The notes beneath the pieces were generated by a model, which was given only the letters and a program-made list of their open reading frames with translations, was not told where the DNA came from and did no database searches. A stretch of 64,000 bases of DNA. Origin: Pararge aegeria (lineage: Eukaryota; Arthropoda; Insecta; Lepidoptera; Nymphalidae). This document shows, piece by piece, positions 23,263 to 33,000 of this stretch. Position numbers and translations under genes: made by a program. The stretch covers positions 3,844,001 through 3,908,000 of the forward strand of contig NC_053183.1 of the NCBI RefSeq assembly GCF_905163445.1, in the 5' to 3' direction. Every line of letters begins with the position of its first letter. The stretch's first letter is position 1.

Positions 23263-25862
23263 TAATAGATGGTGCGGAAAACGTAAGCAGATAGGGTATT
23301 TTACCAGTGAGGAAAAATCGGGAAAGGAAAGCGCTTATTCCACAATTCGAGGGATATTAAATGAACTAAAAGTCCAGAGCCTTCGATAACTTATTTATTA
23401 AACTTTCGTTCTCGTATTATATGAATAGATTCAGGTTATATATTATCTAGTTTAACTTAATGTACCGTAAATTTACTTTCTAATAAGCCACTGCACTCCT
23501 GATTATGAAATCTAAAATCATTAGGGAATGAACTTACATGCCCTTCTCGTATACACGTGTCATAAAATAAATAAATAGAATAATCTTTTAAATATATTCT
23601 TACACACTATAACATACTTTATTGCATCATGAATTAGAATCATTTTCGTTTGTAAGAATATGTGATATAGTGCTGCATTACCTATCGTACGGCGTACCTA
23701 CACGGTGAGGTAGCCAACTGTGACGTAGTTTTATCTTCATGAATTGTAAATGGCTCATTGTTTTATGGGAGACCTGATTTACGTAGGATTTTTAATTTTG
23801 CCATAGAAATAATTGGCTATGGCTTGATAAGTATGATATTTTTTATCTGTTTATATTTTAGATGGGTACCGTACCGAGCTATTTATCGTTCCGGTAAGGT
23901 ACCGCGTTGAATCCAATTAGGGATAGGAAGGAATAGAGATCCGTGTAGGGCTACTATGCGTCAGGATTTTCCCGGAATTCCCAGAATTTTTCTTTTAAAA
24001 ACTATTGATATATTGTCCTCGGACGCAATTTCGTACAAAAAAAAATTGTAACGTTAAGCCGCAATAATATCACAGAATAAGAAGAAATCCCCTCAATTCT
24101 AGATTAATATCATTAGATAAATAGTACCAATTAATTTAAAATTAAATAGTTGCAGGAAGTTTTACTGATAAATAACATGAAATAATTAAAAATTTCAAAT
24201 TTATTTTAAATTATTCCATAGGCATGCTGCAGCAAATAGTTCTTATTAAAATGAAATGGAAGCTCGATTTCATCATATCTCATAGCCTTTTCCTGTCAGC
24301 AAAAAAATATGAACCTTAAACCTACAGATAACTCCTAGCCTAAATTTTACATCATTTCTTAGTTCCTAGCCTATATCATTTTTTAGTGATGACAGAAGTC
24401 CCAGGACCTCATGATTTATAGCTAATACTCAAACCTTTTTCATTCTAACAGGAGACTGGTGCATTGTAATGGGACTAACTTGGAAACACTGCACTACTTG
24501 ACCAAAGCAACAAAATTTTGTAATTAGTTCTCATTTAATGAATCAATTTAAGTATCAAATAGTATATTTAACTAATTAGCATTTTAATTTAGTTAATTAT
24601 GCAAAAATTTATCGCTAAATACACTCATAATGCATAGTTAATGCAACCATTTCATGTTCTTTAATCCTAATCACCTTTTATCTAATTACCACACCAAATA
24701 AACTTATTTGTAAAATTGTATCACAAGAGAATGTGCAAATTATGAATTAGTTTAAGCCTTAACAATCTTAGGGTGGAATGGTAGTTACAGAGGACTAATC
24801 ACCCGTCTGGCAATGCCAGGCATCCCTTCATTAAATATATATTAGCCTTAACTTAAGGTCTTGCCCACCAATCTGCATTGTAGCAATATGGTAGGTAGCT
24901 ACACACCCTCGCTTATATGATTGATGTGTTTTTTAACAATGCAACATTAATTACGCCGTAGTTTATTAGTGTGGATTTGTAAAACTACACGTTCTAGTAG
25001 AACAATTGTTCATTCCTTATATCTAATAAAAATGGACAGAGGTTCATTGTTAATGTAGCAAACAATTTGATAGACTGATGAAGACCATTAATTTCATGAT
25101 TAATAAAATAATACCAAAATTATTGAACTTAGGAAAATCAAATTGACTCGTAATTAATACTGTCAATCCTATCAATGGATCTTCTGTTCCTAGGCCTGTC
25201 TCCGTACTTGGATGGCCTGAACCGTCCGTTGTACATTTTATTAATAGATACCACCGAAGATATAATAACAATAACTTACTTAATCAATGCCCTAACTTTC
25301 ATAACATAGCAAATATTAAATTGTTGATAAGCTAATAATAATGTGCAAGACAAATTTGCCTACATTTTAGGAGTTTTTGTTTTAGCAAAAGTAATGGTAA
25401 TACCTATTTGCTTTTTGCACACCCTAAGTACTAAAACTTTTCTCATTTAAGCAGGATGTGAATTTTAACAAAAGGCATAGAAGAATTTTTAATATAATCT
25501 AAGGGCACAATACTAGATAAAAAACTAATTTTGAGTAACACCCAGACACAGAAAATAAGTTAAAGAGTAAGTTTAATAATTGCAGCACTAAAGGTTTTAT
25601 TTAAAGTTTACACTGAAACATTTCCTATAATTTTCATAAGTAGTTCAAACATTACAGCCATATGATATGTACATAATTACATAAAATCAGTTCTCAGGAC
25701 AGAGCACAAACTAAAAGAATATCAATTGAAAATAGGTACATTCCTAAATGTTCACCCATTTACGAATGAAAGCTTATAATATCCTGGCTATTTTTTAAAT
25801 ATGCCATATTATCAATTTATACATTTAAAAAAATAATTAATTAAATTTAAATAAATAATAAA
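23263..25862. other. no gene recognised (presumed fzr intron 1)
   Basis: 2.6 kb of A+T-rich, apparently repeat-poor DNA. Only a weak exon-like stretch at 25138-25236 and a short SINE-like piece at 24850 were noted. Confidence 0.5.
25138..25236 (-). CDS. possible Arg-rich C-terminal exon fragment
   Basis: A minus-strand frame reads MYNGRFRPSKYGDRPRNRRS then IDRIDSINYESI and TGA. The Arg/Asp-rich composition stands out in A+T-rich DNA, but no acceptor, partner exon or family was found. It lies inside the presumed first intron of fzr. Confidence 0.15.
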   Translation of the reverse strand: MYNGRFRPSKYGDRPRNRRSIDRIDSINYESI

Positions 25863-25985
25863 TAAATATACTAAGACAATACACACATCGCCACCTAGCC
25901 CCAAAGTAAGCGTAGCTTGTGTTATGGGTACTAAGATGACTGATGAATATTTTTAGGAATTATATATAAATAAATACTTAGAAAA
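25863..25985 (-). mobile_element. SINE-A, 3' part
   Basis: ACTAAGACAATACACACATC then AAGCGTAGCTTGTGTTATGG; truncated before the head. Confidence 0.78.
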
Positions 25986-26275
25986 TACATTTTAAAAAAA
26001 AATTAATTAAATTTAAGATCTCATACAACTAAAATTCTTTAATTTGACTATTCTACGGTTCTTACTGGTTCTTTTGAAATATCACTTCTGATGGTAATTA
26101 TATATTTACTAACAATTTAGATTCTAGACCTTACTGAAAGCTGATATGAAAGTCAGTATTAAGTCTTTTATATGAAATAGTTATTAAAACTTGCACATAT
26201 TATTTGTAGAATGCTTTAACTCTCAAATTGTAAAACAATGGCAAAAACACAGAAATAGAACAAAAAAATTCTTAC

Positions 26276-26417
26276 CTTGAAAACTGGTCTGCCAGTTATT
26301 TTCTAGCCTGCAGGGTATAAATCTGTCCATAGGCTCGGGTCGGACCAGCACAGACTGTTTCCGGCTCACTGGACTGCACTGCTGTAGCAGCCTCCGCTCA
26401 TATGATTCACTGAACAT
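26276..26417 (-). CDS. fzr: fizzy-related/Cdh1, first coding exon (partial gene)
   Basis: The exon encodes 47 residues plus one base. It opens with MFSESYERRLLQ and carries DRFIPCR at residues 31-37 followed by NNWQTSF. The MFS..YE.R start and the DRFIP(C/S)R C-box with NWQT are diagnostic of the Cdh1/fizzy-related subfamily and separate it from Cdc20/fizzy. The family protein activates the anaphase-promoting complex late in mitosis and in G1 and directs cyclin destruction; the C-box contacts the APC/C. The ATG at 26417 is chosen because it gives the family's usual N-terminus; the frame is open two codons upstream, but without another ATG. The donor is G|GTAAGA at 26275. Downstream exons (linker, seven WD40 repeats, C-terminal IR) should lie at lower coordinates, but I could not find them before base 1, so intron 1 is probably over 26 kb. 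RBM45 lies head-to-head about 1.27 kb away. Confidence 0.88.
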
Positions 26418-27096
26418 TTTCAAAGTCTCTCTTTAACACTATCAGAACAAAACTATTCTGATCAAGCAGGGGTAATAAAATGGAAGTATAAAGACTAGAA
26501 TCTTTATCAGATGCGCGTGTATTAACCGTTCATGGTATCAAATATCTCTTGCACTTTAACTGATTTGTTTTGAAGTTATCCTGTGCAGCGAGAAGACTAC
26601 TTATCCCCTCGACTGCTGACTATCATTTGAACGCATCTGACATGAACGATTGAGCTAGTTATCAAAACGTCTTCAATGTCTGTTCTTCGTGTTATCACTG
26701 ACGTTATAATAGAAGCATATATATAATACAAGCACAAATAACAGTTCTGAACTAGCGATCTAATCACAGCCGCTTTTTAATTTAGTTTCTTTTCAGGGTA
26801 AATAAAAATTATTACAAAATCGAAACCCTGTTTCTGGCATAAATGTAACAATGTTGCCATAACAAAATCTTTTAAATTTTTAAATTAAAACGGTCATGTC
26901 AAACTCCTGTCGCCATTTGAGTGGAATAATTACCCAAATATCGGGGTGTTTGCTACTGTATTTGTGATATACTAACTTGACTAAATTTATATCAAGTACC
27001 GTTGTATTTTATCAATTTGAATTAAGAATTCAGTGTTTCCAAATACATTAACACTTATACTCATCAGTGTTTATATGCTTTAGCAGCATAATTTAA
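26418..27096. promoter_or_regulatory. divergent fzr/RBM45 intergenic region
   Basis: The two ATGs (26417 minus, 27687 plus) are 1.27 kb apart with opposite transcription, so both promoters must lie here. No TATA box or initiator could be fixed. 27097-27310 is a family F repeat. Confidence 0.45.
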
Positions 27097-27310
27097 CAGA
27101 CCACTGCTGGACAAAAGGCCTCACCCATAGGAAGAATTTTCCCATAATCACAATGCTGGGCAGACGGATTCGTGATCGCAGTAGATAGTAGTAGTAGCAC
27201 TGAGTACGCTGCTCGCTGCTGCCCTATACCCGTTATAACTTATATTCCCTGTCGTATCTTATGACAACCGCGGGAAAAGAGGGGTGCTTATAACTGTGTT
27301 CTTATGTCCC
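27097..27310 (-). mobile_element. retroposon fragment (family F), minus strand
   Basis: ACAGACCACTGCTGGACAAA, AGGCCTCACCCATAGG and CTTATGACAACCGCGGGAAA; inverse of 4840-4995. Confidence 0.65.
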
Positions 27311-27686
27311 GTTACAAGTCACCATACGACTTATAAATAAGTAGCTACAACAAAATGTTCCTAACCTAATAGATTAAAGGTAATTTTTGTATATTATGAT
27401 TTTAGATCTACATGGTTTTAGAATTATGGTTGTCTATGGATATCACAGACTGAAAATAAAGCTAAGCACAGATTACTATGTTCTATCTTAACCGCCATTT
27501 TGTGGACTTGTTTGTCATGTCATTTCTACTAACAAAATAATAAATCGTTGTCAAATCGATTAGGTACCTACCTATCGTTAAAGTGTATTTGAAGGAATAT
27601 TAATATAGATAAGATTGCACTTATTTTTTTGCGGTTTATGTACTTTTACACATTTTCAGTGGTTTGACATCGGTTATTTTGCCGTA

Positions 27687-29111
27687 ATGGATAACCGGCG
27701 CAAATTCTCTAGTAATAATGATAAGGATCGTGAAGACGTACCAGTTTATTCACGACTCTTTATAGTTTGCGATCGCGACCTGAAGGATGAACACTTCAGG
27801 GAGTCGTTTTCTCAATTTGGTACCATAGAGGATATACGTATACCTTGTGACCACAATACAGGCAAACCCAAAGGAGTTGTGTTTATAAAGTATTCGAAAA
27901 CCTCCGAAGCCGCTAAAGCTTTGGAGGCTATGAATTCCAAGGTTCTTAAAAATTCCAGTCGCCCTCTTAAGGTAATGGTGGCTGCGAACAGATCAGACAT
28001 CCAGTCTGACAATTATAGTAATGATAAATACAGGAGGTTATTCTTACATATCCCCAAAGATATGGAGGAGGATGTGCTTGAAGAACATTTCAAAAACTTT
28101 GGTTACATTGAAGATGTACTAATACAAAGGGACAGGAATACCAAAGAGTCAAAAGGGTTTGCTTATATAAAATATAGAAAGTTTTCAGAAGCAGCCCTCG
28201 CTTATGAGGAGTGCGAAAGGAAATTCAGGGCTATCTTTGCTCAACCCAAAGGGCATAACAAACGTCAAGAAACCACCTTTGAGACTAACATTAATAATCT
28301 AGCATCATCTACTGCTAATCAAAATACCTCTCTTATTTCTGCTATGAATGTGAGCCCAAGGGGTTTTACACGTGTTAACTTTATGTGTAGTCCATATTTA
28401 ACACAAATGCACATAGAAACACTTTTTGATATAATACCTGGTATGGTAGATTGCCGCTACTTTGTAGATTTGATTAAAAATTATGGCAAAGGGTCAGCAC
28501 AATTCTCAAATCCAGTTTCAGCAGCTTATGCTGTTGAAAAGTTAAATGAATTTGAATACCCACCTGGCCAAAGGATCTTTGTCAGGCCAGCAAATACACA
28601 ATTTGATGCTCACGAAAAGAATTTCACTGACATACCAAATGCTGTACATAACCTAAGAAATGCAATAGAATCAACTTCAAAAAGTTCTTCACCAGATCTA
28701 GCACAATTGGCTCAAGCTATAGCAGAGGCCTCAAAATTGATTAAAATAGCTACAACTGGAGTTTCCAGTGATAGCATACCTGATAGCAATGATTTGAACT
28801 ATTGCAGTGTCCAACTGCCCCCAACACAACCATTAGCTGACATAGATAGTACAGTTGCTAAAAGATGTTTCCTGGTGTGTAAACCTCAGCCACCTCCCTT
28901 AACTGTCTTGAGAGATATCTTTTGTAGATTTGGCAGCCTTATAAATGTTTACACTCTACCTAACAAAACTGTAGGTTATGCACGCTATGCAACTACTGAA
29001 GCTGCAGATGAGGCAATCCGTGTCTTACACGGTGCAGAAATATGTGGTGTCCGCATAAAAGTACTAGAAGCAGAGGCTGAAGCCCCTGCTAAGAGAAAGA
29101 GATATGATTGA
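27687..29111 (+). CDS. Rbm45: RNA-binding protein 45 (RBM45/DRB1) homologue, intronless
   Basis: Complete 474-aa protein from ATG 27687 (MDNRRKF) to TGA 29111. The frame is open 24 codons further upstream but has no ATG there, and a splice acceptor-like TTTTCAG ends at 27659, so the 5'UTR may be spliced. RRM1 spans about residues 22-100 (RNP2 LFIVCD at 24-29, RNP1 KGVVFIKY at 62-69). RRM2 is about 114-190 (RLFLHI, KGFAYIKY). RRM3 is about 229-304 (VNFMCSPY). A fourth RRM is about 392-462 (CFLVCKP, GYARYA). A basic KRKR at the C-terminus resembles a nuclear localisation signal. Length and RRM layout match human RBM45 (about 476 aa), a nuclear RNA-binding protein of neural tissue. The whole reading frame is one exon, whereas the vertebrate gene has many. 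Convergent with the SMYD gene. Confidence 0.94.
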   Translation: MDNRRKFSSNNDKDREDVPVYSRLFIVCDRDLKDEHFRESFSQFGTIEDIRIPCDHNTGKPKGVVFIKYSKTSEAAKALEAMNSKVLKNSSRPLKVMVAANRSDIQSDNYSNDKYRRLFLHIPKDMEEDVLEEHFKNFGYIEDVLIQRDRNTKESKGFAYIKYRKFSEAALAYEECERKFRAIFAQPKGHNKRQETTFETNINNLASSTANQNTSLISAMNVSPRGFTRVNFMCSPYLTQMHIETLFDIIPGMVDCRYFVDLIKNYGKGSAQFSNPVSAAYAVEKLNEFEYPPGQRIFVRPANTQFDAHEKNFTDIPNAVHNLRNAIESTSKSSSPDLAQLAQAIAEASKLIKIATTGVSSDSIPDSNDLNYCSVQLPPTQPLADIDSTVAKRCFLVCKPQPPPLTVLRDIFCRFGSLINVYTLPNKTVGYARYATTEAADEAIRVLHGAEICGVRIKVLEAEAEAPAKRKRYD

Positions 29112-29192
29112 CATGGGACCGACAGGACAATTTCCTTTAAAACCTAAATGTAGACTTACAGACTTTTATTCTTGAACTTGTTATATGGAAAT

Positions 29193-29198
29193 AATAAA
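29193..29198 (+). other. polyadenylation signal for the RBM45 gene
   Basis: AATAAA lies 82 bases after the RBM45 stop codon, in an A+T-rich 3' flank. No other candidate lies nearer, so the 3'UTR is probably about 100 nt. Confidence 0.6.
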
Positions 29199-29439
29199 TA
29201 TTTTACCTACAAACAGACAATATTCTTTACGCAGCCTATAAAATAATCTACAAATTACGACTCAACATAAGACTGACATTTCAATGATAAATTTTAGTCC
29301 AAATGAGTAGTTTATTTTATAGTACCCTCCCTTACATTAACATAAACAACATCCTTCACAATCTTGAAATATACTGACAACTGAATAAAGGTCCATGTCA
29401 TGAAAAAAATTAAACTGACAAATTATTTTAATTAACAAA

Positions 29440-29445
29440 TTTATT
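29440..29445 (-). other. candidate polyadenylation signal for the SMYD gene
   Basis: AATAAA on the minus strand, about 380 bases past the SMYD stop at 29828. The interval 29446-29827 would be its 3'UTR and shows nothing else. Confidence 0.4.
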
Positions 29446-29827
29446 CATCTTAACTTAAATCAATACATTATTGCATACACAGCCTTATTGCTTGATGATG
29501 ACAGAATAATTGACAGGTAGAAATATGATGTTAACACTCTTAAAAAACTGGTCTTTCTATTTATATAAAATGCTGTTAATTATTTTAAAATACAGAGTCA
29601 GATAATTTGGTATATGCTACTGCAAGTAAAACCATGGACACTATTGATTAGAACAAAAGGCCAAATGGGTGTTGAACCTATATTTGTGGTGGTATGTCAG
29701 CTTGGATCCTACATGTGATTGGTTGCAAGAAGAGCTCAAAAATTCTCACTTGTGTATTCACAAAAATTCTAAATTTGTACAGAATTATGACAATGATGAA
29801 GCAGAATCAAGTCTCCAATTTAAAATG

Positions 29828-30035
29828 TTATTCTGATTCTAAAATCGTCTGACTCATCAATGGCAGTAAATGTTCCCTGTATAAAGGATGTCTTTCGCCA
29901 TGTGTGATTTTCAATATCTTCTCTGCTTGTTTGAAGTTATTTAACGCCTCTTGTAAACACATTTTATACAACAAAATCTTTCCATACTTCAAATGTAGCA
30001 AACCCATTAGAGGATGTACATCGCCATAATAAAAT
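29828..30035 (-). CDS. Smyd3: SMYD exon 9 (C-terminus)
   Basis: TTTCAG acceptor to TAA, 208 nt. Encodes FYYGDVHPLMGLLHLKYGK and ends SQTILESE. YGDVHPL and LKYGK are typical of the last exon of animal SMYD genes. Confidence 0.92.
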
Positions 30036-33000
30036 CTGAAACAGAAATTATCATTAGCTGAAGTAGTTGTGGGTTTCTTCTCAGACCCTGGTTTAAACCA
30101 CAACGTATTTTATGTCGAAAATGATGATCCTACGCAGCAACTTGATAGTGGTTGGTGAGAGATAAACCAACGCAAAAGATCGTCACATATTAATGAAAAG
30201 TTGTCCCTTTGCCTGTAGCGTGATATTTGGACGTATGATTTAGAAGATAATGCAAAATTGTATGGGGAGGGGAGTTAACGTCTATGAGTAAAATAACCGT
30301 GCGGCAAGCTTTTGTAAGGCATTTCATTTTTACACAGCATGTTATTCAGATATATGGTTTGGAAGATAATGAAAAATTTAATGGAGATCGAAGTTTACGT
30401 GTAAGAGTAAAACACCCCCGCAGCAAGCATTAGTACCTATAACATTTTATTATAACCTATATTAAAAGAGGGAGAGCTCCTCCCTCCTTTAATATAGGTT
30501 AATAAAATGTAAGTTAATAAAGTAAAAATAGTAAAGCATTATTGATAGTTAAATAAAGAGAAGTCATACCTAAAACATGGTATAAGTTTTTCAGCGTAGC
30601 CACAGGCTGTCTCCCAAAGCTGCACTTGTATGAGAGCATCAAAAGCGTTGTCCAGAGTCTGTGCATACATGACATTTAATGGATGTAGTACACCTTCTTG
30701 TCGCTCAAGGCAGTATTTGCAAATATCCACATCTGAATTACTGTAGTTAGGAGAATTATTCATCAAGTATAATTATCAAACAAAACTGTAGTAAATTTAA
30801 TGACATTTTCTCATCTGACTATCCCAGTTAAATTAAGAAAGATATTTTTTCTTAGTAATTGTAAGGGAATTATTTAGAAGGGGTTTATAACCTTAACACA
30901 ATGAACCGAAAGATGGAATTTATTCCGACCGCATAAAAAAAAAATCCCGACGATTTTTTCCGAGGTTGACGTGTCACGTGAGGGGGTAGATCGACACCAA
31001 AATTTCAAGATCAGTCTGAGTCTGAAGAAGTCCTATTGTGTTAACCCCAAATAACGTGGGATAATGGTCAGATGGAGATTAGAAAATATTGGTTACCTTA
31101 TAAATAAATAAAAAGAGTTTATTTCGTTTCATACATTGTAAATGATACATTTTGTGAAGACCAAAATAATAGTAAGCATCAAAATACCTGTGTCAGGAGG
31201 CCTTACTCTTCCATAACAAAAACAAGTTAAAAAAAAAAACGATTGAGTAGCGTGTCTTGGTGTGTATGGTGTGTTTATGTTTGTGTGAGCGCGCGTGTGT
31301 GTATGTGTGTATGTTATTAAGTGCGTCTATATCCATTACATTTTAAATAGAAATAAACTGAAGAAGCGCCTCAGTTTCTTCATAGGTTAGTGTCTACAGC
31401 CAGGCTGACTATGTTTATTTACCTTGGCCAAAGATTTCGTTTGGCTAGTAGCAGTGGCGTGCATTTCATACACGCACAAAAGCACTGCATACCCAAATTG
31501 TCTTATATAGCTCGAATTGAAGGGGAATATTTCTATTTTATGCTATATATCTGCTTTATGCATACCCTGGCCGAAGACCCTGTGCACGCCACTGCTAACT
31601 AGGCGACATGTTGGTTGACACAGTGCGCCACTTTATAGGACGGGTTCCTTGCATTAAAGTGGTACTTTGAACGAGGTGTTCTTGAATGCCCTGCGAAGTG
31701 TTGCTCAGTTTATAGAAACGATATTCACGTACCAACAGGTGAGCCATTTGCTTGGTCCGTCAAATAATGCCAAATAAAATTGTGTTTTTCAATGTTTTTT
31801 TCTTGTATGTGGCTTTGGCCGAATGCGCAAATGCTCCTTTAAGCGCAGAAATAAGCATTAATAAAATCGGACTATCACTTGTAATTCCCGTCCAAAAAAT
31901 TATTAAATCAAAGATTACTATATCACACGTCAAAACAACCCCTCTAAAATTGAAGTAGTAGGTATCAGAAAAACAGAAGCAAGACCATACCCCTTTAATC
32001 GCATTTAGTTTTACTTCCTTGATTCAAATAGGATACAAATGTAATTCACTGTATTTCCATCGTCTTAATATAAAGCAAACTTCAGTTGACGACAGAAATA
32101 GGCATAATAAAATCAGACTGAGTTTCAATTCAAAACTTCCGTCCAAAAAATAATCACATCAAAGATTACTATATCACACTTAAAAAAACCCCACTAAAAT
32201 TAAAACAGTAGTTTTCTGAAAAACAAACAAGACCAGGCAGTATTTAAACGCATTTAGTTTTAGTTCCTTGGCTCAAAAAGGATACAGGCCACAGAAGTTT
32301 CCTTCATATTATGCAAATGTAATTCACTGAATTCCATCGTCTTAATGAACACTTCAACTTTTTCTTCATTATACTTCGTACCGCATTCCTCACAGCATAT
32401 GCTATTGTCACCATTTATGTTAGTTTCTTCAATACCGTTAGTTATATTCTCTTCACTAACTCCGTTTTCTATTGCTGTCTCGTTTCTTGTTTCTAATTTA
32501 TCTGCATTTTTTATTGCTATTTCATTTGCTCTTTCCGTTTTCTTTACTGATGTATTTTCATTATTCTTTTCGTTTTTATTTTCCCCGGTTTTAGTGGTAG
32601 CTTTGTCTTCTAATTTTCCATTTTCTTCTGTTTTTTCCATCCTTTTCTCCGGTTTCTTTACTAACACCAGGTTCTCTTTCCAAGAAACGTTTACAGGGTT
32701 ACTGCATTTGGCGTTGAGACATTTTGCCGCGTGCACGTATTTAAGATGTTCCTCATCTAGAAATTAGTTTAATTAGAAAAATAACATAGATTTCAAACTC
32801 AAATTTTTCAGCCATGCTTGCAGGAAGAAAAGGAAAAGAAATGTTTGTGAATTTTTACACATAAATAAAATTGGACTGTTTCTATGATTTCGAAATAGCT
32901 ACATAGTGTCGTTGTTCCGGAAGGACCTTAAGAATTGCGACAACGTATCCGGGGGTGAGGAAGTGTGAAGAAGTTTGATAGTATTACCTTGTTTTGATAC

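Noticed and set aside
32345..32767. 140-codon plus-strand hydrophobic frame
   Set aside because: Shadow of SMYD exon 7; the antisense of Lys/Glu-rich codons gives Phe/Ser/Leu.
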